Shown: piece by piece, positions 1 to 8,655 of the stretch | Numbering within the stretch: the stretch's first letter is position 1 | How the letters are laid out: the number at the start of each line of letters is the position of its first letter | Assembly (NCBI GenBank): GCA_016191845.1 | Contig: JACPVF010000007.1 | Location: 434,001 to 498,000, forward strand | Reading direction: 5' to 3' | From: Chloroflexota bacterium | GTDB taxonomy: Bacteria > Chloroflexota > Anaerolineae > Anaerolineales > Villigracilaceae | DNA: 64,000 bases | The notes under the pieces: generated by a model | What the model was told of the DNA's origin: nothing | Database searches by the model: none | Seen by the model: the letters and a program-made list of their open reading frames with translations, nothing else | Translations under genes and position numbers: made by a program

Positions 1-82
1 CAGAACCGCAAAAAACACAGATCGACTTCATTTTCATCCTTTACAGGCAGGTTAGAGTTGCATTAGACAGACGTTCGGGCGC

Positions 83-112
83 TTGACGCTGCATTGCCGT
101 GGTGCTAATAAT
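83..112 (+). promoter_or_regulatory. Sigma-70-type promoter for the J-protein gene
   Basis: TTGACG at 83-88, a 17-nt spacer and TAATAA at 106-111. The hexamer ends 9 nt before the ATG at 121 and there is no Shine-Dalgarno sequence, so the transcript is probably leaderless. No CIRCE element is visible. Confidence 0.6.
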
Positions 113-120
113 GGTACATT

Positions 121-1011
121 ATGGAATATAAGGACTATTATAAAGTGCTTGGTGTGGCGCGCAATGCCAGCGCGGACGATATCCGCAAGGCATACCGCAA
201 GCTCGCCATGCAATATCACCCCGATCGCAACGCCGGCGATAAGCAGGCCGAGGAGCGCTTCAAGGAGATCAACGAGGCCTACCAGGTGCTGAGCGACGAG
301 CAGAAGCGTGCCCGCTACGACCAACTCGGCAGCGACTATTCCAACTGGCGGCAGCGCGGCGGTTCGCCCACCGACTTCAACTGGGGACAGTGGACCTCAG
401 GCGGCGGCACGCGCGTGGACATGGGCGACCTGAACGACCTGTTCGGCAGCGAGGGTGGCACTTTCTCCGATTTCTTCCGCAGCATCTTCGGCGGCATGGG
501 CACCGCCCAGGCAGCGCGCACCCCGATGGCGAATCAGCAGCCGGTGCGCATCACGCTCAAGGAAGCCTATGAAGGCACCACCCGTCAGTTGACCAGCGAG
601 GCACGCAAGGTGCAGGTCCGCATCCCGGCCGGGGTGAAGGAGGGCTCCAAGGTGCGGGTGGCAGGCGCGGGTCCACAAGGCACGGATGTGTACCTGATCG
701 TCGAGATCGAGGAGGACGAGCGCTTCGAGCGCGACGGGAACGACCTGCGCGCCACTGCCAGCGTGGACGTGTTCACCGCCATCCTGGGCGGCGAGGCCGA
801 GGTCGAGACGATGACCGGCAAGGTCAAGCTGACCATCCCGCCGGGCACCCAGCCCGAGCAGGTCTTCCGCCTGGCCGGGCGCGGCATGCCTCAATTAAAA
901 AACTCTCATGTAAAAGGGGACCTGTACGTGCGTCTAAAGGTGCAAGTTCCCAAATACCTGTCGTCCAAACAGAGAGAGTTGCTGGAAGAGGCCGCCAGAA
1001 TCAAGTTTTGA
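121..1011 (+). CDS. J-domain co-chaperone (CbpA/DnaJ type without zinc fingers)
   Basis: A cytosolic co-chaperone that stimulates DnaK ATP hydrolysis and delivers unfolded clients. The 296-residue protein has an N-terminal J domain with the invariant HPD at residues 33-35, then a linker and two C-terminal substrate-binding beta domains (roughly 135-290). There are no CxxCxGxG zinc-finger repeats, which makes it CbpA-like rather than a type I DnaJ. The ATG at 121 starts exactly at the J domain and lies 9 nt after a -10 hexamer. The HtrA lipoprotein protease follows after 13 nt and is probably co-transcribed, which would give a small protein-quality operon. Its likely partner dnaK is 52 kb away at 53269. 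The family assignment is secure; the choice between the names cbpA and dnaJ is not. Confidence 0.93.
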   Translation: MEYKDYYKVLGVARNASADDIRKAYRKLAMQYHPDRNAGDKQAEERFKEINEAYQVLSDEQKRARYDQLGSDYSNWRQRGGSPTDFNWGQWTSGGGTRVDMGDLNDLFGSEGGTFSDFFRSIFGGMGTAQAARTPMANQQPVRITLKEAYEGTTRQLTSEARKVQVRIPAGVKEGSKVRVAGAGPQGTDVYLIVEIEEDERFERDGNDLRATASVDVFTAILGGEAEVETMTGKVKLTIPPGTQPEQVFRLAGRGMPQLKNSHVKGDLYVRLKVQVPKYLSSKQRELLEEAARIKF

Positions 1012-1024
1012 TGTTAGGAGTCTC

Positions 1025-2176
1025 ATGAAAAACACCCGTTTTGTGTTGATGATCGCGATATTGGTATTGACCACCCTGGCCTGCCAGAGTGTGGGCCTGG
1101 CCCCCATCTCGGCGCCCACCCTTGTCCCCAGCCAATCCTTCTCACAGTCCAGTCCTGTTTCGGGCGAGACCCTAAACCCTGCCGCCCGTCAGGACGTGCT
1201 GACCAGCTTGTATGACCAGGTCAGCCCCAGCGTAGTCGCCATCCAGGTCACCACGCAGAATGGCGGCAGCCTGGGCTCGGGTTTCGTGTACGACACCCAG
1301 GGTCACATCATCACCAACTATCATGTGGTGGACGGTGCGGAAAAAGTGGAGGTGGACTTCACCTCCGGCTACAAGACCTACGGCAGCGTAATCGGCACCG
1401 ACCTCGACTCGGACCTGGCCGTCGTCAAAGTGGATGCCCCCGCCGAGGAACTGCATCCCGTCAAGATGGGAGATTCCAGCGCCCTGCGTGTCGGACAGAC
1501 GGTGGTGGCCATTGGCAATCCCTTCGGCCTGAACGGGACCATGACCATCGGCATCGTCTCGGCCCTCGGCCGCACCCTCGATTCGGAACACACCGCCCCG
1601 GGCGGCAGCCTCTTCACCGCAGGCGACATCATTCAGACCGATGCGGCCATCAACCCGGGCAACTCAGGCGGCCCGCTCTTCAACCTGGACGGTGAGGTGA
1701 TCGCAGTCAACCGCGCCATCCGCACCACCAACTATACCAGCACAGGCGAGCCCATCAACTCAGGCATCGGTTTCTCCATCTCGGTCAATGTGGTCAAGCG
1801 TGTCGTTCCGGTGCTGATCGCCGAGGGCAAATACGATTATCCCTACCTTGGCATCTCTTCGATGAATGACCTGAGCCTGCCGGTCATCGAGGAACTGGGG
1901 TTGAAGTCGTACGTTGGCGCGTACGTCACCAGCGTGACCCCCGGCGGACCCGCCGACCGGGCGGGCATCCGCGCCGGGAACAAAGAGACCAGCATCCTCG
2001 GGCTGAAGTCCGGCGGCGACCTGATCATCGCCATCGACGGCAAATCCATTCGCAGCTTCGATGAACTGCTGGCCTACCTCATCAGCAACAAATCGCCCGG
2101 CGACTCGGTCGTGCTGACCGTCCTGCGCGGTGAAGAACAATCGGACATCACCGTGAAGTTGGATAAGCGTCCTTAG
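1025..2176 (+). CDS. HtrA/DegP-family serine protease, lipoprotein
   Basis: An extracytoplasmic ATP-independent protease that degrades misfolded proteins. The 383-residue protein starts with a lipoprotein signal ending in TLAC (Cys20), so it is probably membrane-anchored. The trypsin-like domain has the full catalytic triad: His100 in NYHVVDG, Asp130 in SDLAVVKV and Ser214 in NPGNSGGP. One PDZ domain follows from about residue 270 (YLGISS start, GGDLIIAIDGK). TTAGGAG stands just before the ATG. It lies 13 nt after the J-protein gene, forming a two-gene stress unit, and a strong bidirectional hairpin follows the stop. It is typical in length for a single-PDZ HtrA. Confidence 0.95.
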   Translation: MKNTRFVLMIAILVLTTLACQSVGLAPISAPTLVPSQSFSQSSPVSGETLNPAARQDVLTSLYDQVSPSVVAIQVTTQNGGSLGSGFVYDTQGHIITNYHVVDGAEKVEVDFTSGYKTYGSVIGTDLDSDLAVVKVDAPAEELHPVKMGDSSALRVGQTVVAIGNPFGLNGTMTIGIVSALGRTLDSEHTAPGGSLFTAGDIIQTDAAINPGNSGGPLFNLDGEVIAVNRAIRTTNYTSTGEPINSGIGFSISVNVVKRVVPVLIAEGKYDYPYLGISSMNDLSLPVIEELGLKSYVGAYVTSVTPGGPADRAGIRAGNKETSILGLKSGGDLIIAIDGKSIRSFDELLAYLISNKSPGDSVVLTVLRGEEQSDITVKLDKRP

Positions 2177-2187
2177 ATCATGGAATC

Positions 2188-2217
2188 AAAACGGCGGCCC
2201 GAATGGGCCGCCGTTTT
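2188..2217. terminator. Bidirectional intrinsic terminator
   Basis: Perfect 13-bp inverted repeat AAAACGGCGGCCC / GGGCCGCCGTTTT with a GAAT loop, between the convergent HtrA and sulfite-oxidase-like genes. T runs follow on both strands. Confidence 0.9.
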
Positions 2218-2221
2218 CTTA

Positions 2222-2863
2222 TTAAGCGAAGCGTTCTTCGCGCCAGACATCCGCACGGTTGTGATAACCAGCCTGTTCCCAAAACCCATGGCGGTCACGG
2301 GACATGAACTCGAGCGAGCGCAGCCACTTGGCACCCTTCCAGAAGTAGGGTGTTTCCAGGTCCTCGCGGCCAGGAATGAATCCCACCACGCCGCGCAGGG
2401 GATAACCGTGATCGGGGGTGATGGGCTCGCCGTTCAAATGGGTGGCCATCAGGAAGTTATCCTGCAAGACCACTTCCAACGGCAGATTGACGGTGAAGCC
2501 ATACTCGGCGTGCTGCATGACGTGCGTGGCGCTCGGCTTGATGCGGATCAGGCCGTTGTCCACCAGGGTGCGGACGGAAACACCTTCCCAAACCGTGTCA
2601 GCCTTGCTCCAGCGTGTCACGCAATGGATGTCCATTTTGATCTCACTACGCGGCAGGCGGTTGAACTCGTCCCAGGTCCAGGAGACTTCCTGCTCCACAT
2701 CACCCCACACACGGAAATTCCACGAAGCGGGGTTGAAAGAGGGTACAGGGCCATAGTGCAAAACAGGAAACTTCAGGGTCAGCGCCTGGCCCGGGGGCAG
2801 GCGTCCCTCGCTGCGGATGCGGTCTTCTTCTTTACGTCGGTCGGGGCCTTCAAATGAAAACAT
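2222..2863 (-). CDS. Sulfite-oxidase-like molybdopterin protein
   Basis: A 213-residue protein of the oxidoreductase molybdopterin-binding (sulfite oxidase/MsrP-like) superfamily. Visible hallmarks are the segment MDIHCVTRWSK, in which Cys81 is the expected Mo ligand, and the later HGYPLRGVV and KWLRSLEF motifs that shape the cofactor pocket. No Tat or Sec signal is seen, unlike periplasmic MsrP (YedY), so the protein is probably cytoplasmic. The start at 2863 is chosen because CAGGAG lies 7-12 nt upstream and the sequence before it is unlike a protein. It stands alone and divergent from the ion-channel gene. The substrate cannot be told from sequence; a heme-binding MsrQ partner is not adjacent. 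Confidence 0.82.
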   Translation of the reverse strand: MFSFEGPDRRKEEDRIRSEGRLPPGQALTLKFPVLHYGPVPSFNPASWNFRVWGDVEQEVSWTWDEFNRLPRSEIKMDIHCVTRWSKADTVWEGVSVRTLVDNGLIRIKPSATHVMQHAEYGFTVNLPLEVVLQDNFLMATHLNGEPITPDHGYPLRGVVGFIPGREDLETPYFWKGAKWLRSLEFMSRDRHGFWEQAGYHNRADVWREERFA

Positions 2864-2984
2864 GCTAAAACTCCTGGGAAAATTATAACAAATGCCGTGC
2901 GGACTAGACCGCCCCAGCGCGCAGCTTGTTACCCCAACAAAGATTACAAAATGGTTAAAGACCGATGGGGGATGCGATTTCTTG

Positions 2985-3013
2985 TTGGCAAGCGCGCGGA
3001 ACCGTCCTATAAT
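2985..3013 (+). promoter_or_regulatory. Promoter of the ion-channel gene
   Basis: TTGGCA at 2985-2990, 17-nt spacer, perfect TATAAT at 3008-3013, then an AGGAG ribosome binding site at 3031-3035 before the ATG at 3041. Confidence 0.75.
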
Positions 3014-3040
3014 TCGGCGAAATTCACCGCAGGAGTCTTT

Positions 3041-4951
3041 ATGAAAAAGCCAACTCTTCAACAAAAGTGGCAATATTTTTTCGATAATTACATGTCGCGT
3101 GGAACAGGCGCATTGATCGCCGGGCTAGCCGTGGTCGCATTGATTGTGATCTTTATTGCGGCTGCCGTGATCAGCGCAGGCGGAGCAGCGCTCGCGCCCG
3201 CTGGCAGCGAGGGCAGTATGTCCTTCGGCGAGGCAGCCTGGGAGGGTCTGATGCGCACCCTCGATGCGGGCACCATGGGCGGGGATCAGGGCTGGGGCTT
3301 CCGGGCCGTGATGTTCATCGTCACCCTGGGCGGTGTGTTCTTCGTCAGCGCATTGATCGGTATCCTCAACAACGGCCTCGAAGACAAGCTCGATGAGCTT
3401 CGCAAGGGTCGTTCGCTGGTGCTCGAAAGCGACCACACCGTCATCCTAGGCTGGTCGCCGCAGATCTTCACGATCATTTCCGAACTGGTGGAAGCCAACT
3501 CCAACCGCAAGCAGGGTGCGGTCATCGCCATCCTGTCCGAGCAGGACAAGGTCGACATGGAAGACGAGATCAAGGAGCGCATCCCCGACACAAAGAACAC
3601 GCGGGTCATCTGCCGCTCGGGCAGCCCCATCGATCTGACCGACCTGGAGATCGTCAGCCCGCACGCTGCGCGTTCGATCATCGTCCTGCCCGAAGGCGCG
3701 GACCCCGACACGCACGTCATCAAGTCGGTGCTGGCACTGACCAACAACCCCAACCGCCGCGAAGAACCCTACCTGATCGTCACGCAGATCCGCGACCCGA
3801 AGAACATGGATGTGGTGAAGATGCTCGGTGCACGGGACCAAATCCTGCCGATCCTGACCAACGACCTGATCGCCCGTGTGGTGGCACAGACCTCGCGCCA
3901 GTCGGGCCTTTCGGTGGTCTACACTGAACTGATGAATTTCGGCGGCGACGAAATCTACTTCGCCGACGCATCCGCCCTGGCGGGTGGCACCTATGGCGAC
4001 TCCCTGCTCGCCAGTGAAGCCTCCACCATCATGGGCCTGCGCAAGAAGGATGGGACCCTCCTGATGAATCCCTCGGTGGATACTCCCATCGAAGCGGGCG
4101 ACCAGGTCTTTGCCCTGGCCGAGGATGACGACAAGCTCGTCCTCTCCGCTTCGTTCAAACCGTCCATTCAGGAATCTGCGCTCTGCAGTGATCGCGCTCC
4201 GCGCCAGGCCGCCCCGGAGAAATGCCTGATCCTCGGCTGGAACCGCTCGGGAGCCACCATCGTGCGCGAACTGGACAACTACGTGGCGGCCGGCTCGCAG
4301 GTGACGGTCGTCTCCGACCTGTTCAACCTCGACAAGCAGATCCGCCAACAGGCAGGCGAACTCAAGAACCAGCAGGTGATCGTCAAGGAAGGCGACACCA
4401 CTGACCGCGCCCTGCTGGACGAACTCGGCGCGCCCGACTTTGATCATGTCATCGTGCTGGCCTCCAGCCACCTCGAACCGCAGGAAGCCGACGCCCGCAC
4501 CCTGGTCACACTGCTGCACCTGCGCGACATTGCCGAGAAGGACGAGACGCCCTTCTCCATCGTCAGCGAGATGCTCGACCTGCGCAACCGCGAACTGGCC
4601 GAGGCCGCCAAGGTGGATGATTTCATCGTCAGCGACCACCTCGTCAGCCTGATGACCACCCAGCTCTCTGAGAACCGCGAACTGTTCGCCGTCTTCACCG
4701 ACATCTTCGACCCCGAAGGTTCGGAGATCTACCTCAAGCCGGTCAGCGACTACGTCGCCACAGGACAACCCGTCAGCTTTGCCACCGTGGTCGAGGCGGC
4801 CCGCCGCCGCGGTGAGACCGCCCTCGGTTACCGCCTGATGAGTGAGGTCGGCGACGCGGAAAAGGCTTACGGCGTCCACACCAACCCGAAGAAATCCTCC
4901 ACCGTGACCTTCTCCCCCGACGACAAGGTCATCGTCATCGCCGAAGATTAA
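3041..4951 (+). CDS. CASTOR/POLLUX-like ion channel with two RCK/TrkA-N domains
   Basis: A 636-residue membrane protein resembling the CASTOR/POLLUX (DMI1) cation channels and their bacterial relatives. Residues about 24-48 form a first membrane helix, and a second hydrophobic region (roughly 90-115) is followed by GILNNGLEDKLDELRKG, a segment typical of this family. A large cytoplasmic part follows with two Rossmann-like regulatory modules: VILGWSPQIF near 135 and LILGWNRSGATIVREL near 395. Each is expected to bind a nucleotide or ion and gate the pore. The short pore region lacks an obvious TVGYG K+ filter, so ion selectivity is open. The start at 3041 follows AGGAG. A terminator hairpin closes the unit just before the KAP gene. 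Confidence 0.82.
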   Translation: MKKPTLQQKWQYFFDNYMSRGTGALIAGLAVVALIVIFIAAAVISAGGAALAPAGSEGSMSFGEAAWEGLMRTLDAGTMGGDQGWGFRAVMFIVTLGGVFFVSALIGILNNGLEDKLDELRKGRSLVLESDHTVILGWSPQIFTIISELVEANSNRKQGAVIAILSEQDKVDMEDEIKERIPDTKNTRVICRSGSPIDLTDLEIVSPHAARSIIVLPEGADPDTHVIKSVLALTNNPNRREEPYLIVTQIRDPKNMDVVKMLGARDQILPILTNDLIARVVAQTSRQSGLSVVYTELMNFGGDEIYFADASALAGGTYGDSLLASEASTIMGLRKKDGTLLMNPSVDTPIEAGDQVFALAEDDDKLVLSASFKPSIQESALCSDRAPRQAAPEKCLILGWNRSGATIVRELDNYVAAGSQVTVVSDLFNLDKQIRQQAGELKNQQVIVKEGDTTDRALLDELGAPDFDHVIVLASSHLEPQEADARTLVTLLHLRDIAEKDETPFSIVSEMLDLRNRELAEAAKVDDFIVSDHLVSLMTTQLSENRELFAVFTDIFDPEGSEIYLKPVSDYVATGQPVSFATVVEAARRRGETALGYRLMSEVGDAEKAYGVHTNPKKSSTVTFSPDDKVIVIAED

Positions 4952-4969
4952 AACTCGACTACCCAAAAT

Positions 4970-5009
4970 TGCCCCGTCACGCTATCATAGTGGCGGGGCA
5001 CTTCTTTTT
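4970..5009 (+). terminator. Intrinsic terminator after the ion-channel gene
   Basis: Stem TGCCCCGTCAC / GTGGCGGGGCA (one mismatch) with a 9-nt loop containing TATCAT, followed by CTTCTTTTT. It ends only 14 nt before the KAP start codon, so the KAP promoter may overlap it. Confidence 0.75.
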
Positions 5010-5022
5010 AAGGATCACACGT

Positions 5023-7245
5023 ATGGAAGCAAAATCATATATCCTGTCTGACCTGCCTACCGAAAAAGACGGACTCGACTTCGCACCGTACGTCAACACG
5101 CTGGTGGAGGTCATCACCTCGCCCAACACCAGCACCCCGCTGACCCTGGGCATCTTCGGCACCTGGGGGTCGGGCAAAACGTCTCTTATGCGTATGATCG
5201 AGAAGGGACTGCCCAAGTCCTTCCGCACCACCTGGTTCAACGCCTGGATGTACGACAAGGAGGACACGCTCTGGCGTGTCCTGTTATTGCACGTACTGAC
5301 CGCGCTCAAGGAAGCCATCCCCGAGAACAAGCCTCACGACATCGAACGCCTCAACGACCTGGAGGCCGCCCTCTACAAGCCCGTGGACCGCGAGAAACTC
5401 GGCGGCTTGACCATCGACTGGGGGAAACTTGGACATGGCGTGACGGGTGGAGCCGTGCAGATCGGGCTGGCTTTCCTGCCTGGCGGGACAGTGGTCAATG
5501 ACCTGCTGAAGGAATTGCGCGATAAGGACAAAGCCGATCAGGCCCTGACCGACCTGTTCACCGCCATCCACCGAGAGAGTGCCAAGATCCATATCGACCA
5601 GATCCGCTTCTTCGAGCAGTTCCAGCAATACTTCTCGGAATTGGCTGAAGAATACCTGGTGAAGAAGAACCTGCGTCTGGTAGTCTTCATCGACGACCTG
5701 GACCGCTGTCTGCCAGACAAGGCGGTGGAGGTGCTGGAGGCTATCAAACTGTTCTTGGATACGACGGGCTGCGTCTTCGTCCTCGGCCTGGACCAGGGCG
5801 TCATCACACGCGGCATCGAGTTGAAGTATCGCCGCCAGGAAACCGCGGGCCAGTTCGAGGTCCAGGAAGGGCCGCGGGGCAGTTTCAACGGGGAGCGTTA
5901 TCTCGAGAAGATCATCCAACTGCCGTTCCGCATCCCGCCCATCGACAAGAGCCTGATGAACTCCTACGTCCAGTCCCTGGTGGCCGAGTGGCCGCATCCC
6001 GCCTGCCCGCAGGTATTTGCAGAAGGGTTGAGCGACAACCCGCGCCAGGTCAAGCGCACGGTCAACATGTTCCTGCTGTTGTGGAGTCTGGCCCAGCAGC
6101 GTTCGGGAAAGTTACAGAGCACCATCAAACCGGTGCGGCTGGCCAAGTTGGTGGCCTTGCAGGCCGTGTACCCGGAGTTGTACGAGTTATTGCGCGAAAT
6201 GCCGCTCTATCTGCGCGAGCTGGAGGAATATTACATGAACGAATTCCTCAAAGCTGAAGCGCGGATGGCCCTGGCGGGTAAGGCGCGCGGACACCTGCCG
6301 ACCGCCCTGGCCGAATTCACCGACCGCGACGCAGTACGCCGAATCCTGACCCTGCACCAGCCCAACACCCCGGACGTTAACTTCAGCGACCTGCGCCCCA
6401 ACGACATCCGTCTGTATTTCACCCTCACACGGCGAACCGAGTCCGTGCCGGCGGTTGGGGCGAACCTGCCGCGCCTGTTCTTCGAGCCGCAGATGATTCA
6501 CATCCCGGCCGGCACCTTCATCATGGGGTCGAGCGAGGATCAGATCCAGCAGGTGATCGAGACGGGGGTGGAGCCCGAGCGCCTCAAGCGCGAATTTCCC
6601 CAACACCTGGTGGAACTTTCAGACTATTACATCGGGAAGTATCCCGTCACCAACCGCGAATATCAGGCCTTCATCATGGAGACAGGCTTTCAGCCGCCGG
6701 CCGGCTGGAACGAGTTCCACTACCCCGAAGACAAGGGCGACCATCCCGTGGTCAATGTCTCATGGGAAGCCAGCATCGAATATTGCAAATGGCTGAGCGA
6801 AAAGACCGGCAAGGAGTACCGCTTGCCCACCGAGGCCGAGTGGGAGAAGGCGGCACGAGGCACCAATGGGCGTGTCTACCCGTGGGGGAACAAGTTCGAC
6901 CGCAACCGCTGCAACACCGGCGAGGCCAAGTTGAGCGATACCACGCCTGTGGGCCAATATTCGCCGCGTGGCGACAGCCCCTATGGCTGCGCTGATATGT
7001 CAGGCAACATCTGGGAGTGGTGCGCCGATTGGTTCAACGAGACCGAATACGAGGATCGCATTGGCACCGTGGTGCGCGATCCGCATGGCCCCGAAGAAGG
7101 GGAATACCGCGTATTGCGCGGAGGTTCCTTCATCCTCGGACAGAATGAGGCACGCTGTGCCTCCCGCTTCCGCCTCAAGCCGTTCTATTGGTTCGACTTC
7201 GGCTTCCGCGTGGCGATGTCTATGCCGACTTCTGAAACAGACTGA
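5023..7245 (+). CDS. KAP-family P-loop NTPase fused to an FGE/sulfatase-modifying-like domain
   Basis: A 740-residue fusion. The N-terminal part is a KAP NTPase: Walker A GTWGSGKT at 46-53, Walker B FIDDLDRC near 222, and a hydrophobic stretch near 140-165 of the kind that inserts KAP proteins into membranes. From about residue 490 a formylglycine-generating-enzyme-like (C-type-lectin fold) domain begins at IPAGTFIMG. It runs through YPVTNREYQAF, RLPTEAEWEKAARG, YPWGN, DMSGNIWEWC and RGGSF to the terminal GFRV. KAP NTPases are linked to membrane complexes and to phage conflict; FGE-like domains on NTPases are thought to act as recognition modules. The start at 5023 is preceded by AAGGA. The last 26 nt overlap the convergent methyltransferase gene. 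The function of the fusion is inferred, not shown. Confidence 0.85.
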   Translation: MEAKSYILSDLPTEKDGLDFAPYVNTLVEVITSPNTSTPLTLGIFGTWGSGKTSLMRMIEKGLPKSFRTTWFNAWMYDKEDTLWRVLLLHVLTALKEAIPENKPHDIERLNDLEAALYKPVDREKLGGLTIDWGKLGHGVTGGAVQIGLAFLPGGTVVNDLLKELRDKDKADQALTDLFTAIHRESAKIHIDQIRFFEQFQQYFSELAEEYLVKKNLRLVVFIDDLDRCLPDKAVEVLEAIKLFLDTTGCVFVLGLDQGVITRGIELKYRRQETAGQFEVQEGPRGSFNGERYLEKIIQLPFRIPPIDKSLMNSYVQSLVAEWPHPACPQVFAEGLSDNPRQVKRTVNMFLLLWSLAQQRSGKLQSTIKPVRLAKLVALQAVYPELYELLREMPLYLRELEEYYMNEFLKAEARMALAGKARGHLPTALAEFTDRDAVRRILTLHQPNTPDVNFSDLRPNDIRLYFTLTRRTESVPAVGANLPRLFFEPQMIHIPAGTFIMGSSEDQIQQVIETGVEPERLKREFPQHLVELSDYYIGKYPVTNREYQAFIMETGFQPPAGWNEFHYPEDKGDHPVVNVSWEASIEYCKWLSEKTGKEYRLPTEAEWEKAARGTNGRVYPWGNKFDRNRCNTGEAKLSDTTPVGQYSPRGDSPYGCADMSGNIWEWCADWFNETEYEDRIGTVVRDPHGPEEGEYRVLRGGSFILGQNEARCASRFRLKPFYWFDFGFRVAMSMPTSETD

Positions 7246-8443
7246 TACTTTCGATGTGATAGGTTTGGGGGAACAGGTCGAAGGGTGTCACCTCGACCAG
7301 ACGATATCCGCCTGCCACAAGCCGCGCGGCGTCGCGCGCCAGCGTGGAGGGGTCACAGGAGACGTACAGGATTGTGGGCGGATTCAGCCTGAGAATGGAA
7401 GCCAGTACCATGCGTTCCAACCCCGCCCGCGGCGGGTCGACCAGGACCAGGGCTGGATCTGCTTCGAGATGTGGAATCACCTCCTCGGCCATCCCCTCGT
7501 ACAACTCCACCCCCTCGAACTCATCCAGATTGACAGCAAAATCCTCGCAGGCCGACGCAGACGACTCGATCCCGATCAACCGCTGGCAGCGCGGCGCGAG
7601 GAAGGCGCTGAACAGCCCCACGCCGCAATATAGATCGAGGACGGTATCCATCTCAGCGGGGAGTTTCGAGAGCGCATGCTCCACCATCTTCTCCGCCATG
7701 GCTGTGTTGACCTGGAAGAACGAAGCCGCCGAGACTTGAAAGTCACGGTCCAGCACACGCATACGCAAGGCGCCGTCGCCCGCCATCACGACAGGGTTGT
7801 CCTCGTACAGATGCACCACCGAGATGCCCGCCTCCAATTCCAACTCGGGCGTGGCGGAACTCTCAGATTCCAAGACCAACATCAGGTCATCGCCGGCGCG
7901 CAGGGACACGCGTTCGATCTCGGTATCAGGCTCGAAGTCCAGGTGCGGCCATAGGTCATTGATCGGCGCCTCGGGCAGGTGACATTCTGAGACCGGAATC
8001 ACATCTGCGCCGCGCGCCGAGACATATCCCAGTCTGCCATCCTCAGTCAGGTGAAACTGCACGTGATTGCGATAATTCCATGGGCTGGGACATCCCACCG
8101 TCGGCTTCACAGGCGGATTCTCCAGCTTGCCGATGCGCGTTAACTGATCGCGGACGATCTCCGCCTTGGCCTTGAGCTGCGCCTCATACGGCAGGTGCTG
8201 GTAATGACATCCGCCGCAGACACCAAAATGCAAACAGCGCGGCGCAATCCGCTCGGACGACGGCTCCAACACTTCGACCAACTCACCCCGCGCAAAACCG
8301 CGCTTCTCGTCGGTCAAGCGGATGCGCACGCGCTCACCCGGCAGCCCAAACGGGACGAAGACCGCGCGATTGTCGGATAAGCGTCCCATCGCCTCGCCGC
8401 CATAGGTAAGAGTGTTCAGGGTCAGTTCGTGGAGCGGTTCCAT
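7220..8443 (-). CDS. 23S rRNA (uracil-C5)-methyltransferase, RlmD/RlmCD type
   Basis: A 407-residue SAM-dependent tRNA/rRNA uracil-5-methyltransferase of the TrmA/RlmD family. Residues about 1-60 form a TRAM (OB-fold) RNA-binding domain. A 4Fe-4S site is formed by Cys70, Cys76, Cys79 and Cys154. The C-terminal Rossmann domain carries VLDLYCGVGLFS (SAM-binding motif I), LVDPPRAG (motif IV) and the nucleophilic cysteine Cys363 in YVSCDPSTLARD. The target uridine (for example U1939 or U747 of 23S rRNA) cannot be fixed from sequence. The 3' end overlaps the end of the KAP gene by 26 nt in convergent orientation. It sits downstream of the sortase pair on the same strand. Confidence 0.92.
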   Translation of the reverse strand: MEPLHELTLNTLTYGGEAMGRLSDNRAVFVPFGLPGERVRIRLTDEKRGFARGELVEVLEPSSERIAPRCLHFGVCGGCHYQHLPYEAQLKAKAEIVRDQLTRIGKLENPPVKPTVGCPSPWNYRNHVQFHLTEDGRLGYVSARGADVIPVSECHLPEAPINDLWPHLDFEPDTEIERVSLRAGDDLMLVLESESSATPELELEAGISVVHLYEDNPVVMAGDGALRMRVLDRDFQVSAASFFQVNTAMAEKMVEHALSKLPAEMDTVLDLYCGVGLFSAFLAPRCQRLIGIESSASACEDFAVNLDEFEGVELYEGMAEEVIPHLEADPALVLVDPPRAGLERMVLASILRLNPPTILYVSCDPSTLARDAARLVAGGYRLVEVTPFDLFPQTYHIESISLFQKSA

Positions 8444-8481
8444 GAAAGAGAAGAGCGGCCTTGCGGCCGCCCTGGTCCCGT

Positions 8482-8646
8482 CTACTTCAGGAAGAATGAA
8501 AGCACGATCAGGATGGCGAAGAAGGACCCCGCCAGGATTCCGATGCGGGTCAGGTCGCGCTTGACCTGCGTGTAATCGGGGTTGAACTCGCTGCGGGCCG
8601 GGGCCTGCCCGTTCGCGGAGGGTCGAACATTGCGCTTGGTTGCCAT
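8482..8646 (-). CDS. Small single-pass membrane protein downstream of the sortase
   Basis: A 54-residue protein. The N-terminal half is polar and positively charged (begins MATKRNVRPSANGQ), followed by YTQVKRDLTRIGIL and a C-terminal transmembrane helix LAGSFFAILIVLSFFLK. That gives one membrane span with the N-terminus most likely in the cytoplasm. AGGAG stands 7 nt before the ATG and overlaps the stop codon of the sortase gene, so translation is probably coupled. No family is recognised. Its position suggests a sortase-associated or general envelope role, which is only inference. Confidence 0.75.
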   Translation of the reverse strand: MATKRNVRPSANGQAPARSEFNPDYTQVKRDLTRIGILAGSFFAILIVLSFFLK

Positions 8647-8655
8647 TTGGAACTC

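Noticed and set aside
2897-3040. Upstream start of the ion-channel gene at 2897
   Set aside because: It would include the TTGGCA-N17-TATAAT promoter; AGGAG fits the ATG at 3041.
6480-7245. FGE-like domain as a diversity-generating retroelement target
   Set aside because: No reverse transcriptase or template repeat is visible, and the C-terminal codons are not enriched in AAC/AAT at variable positions.
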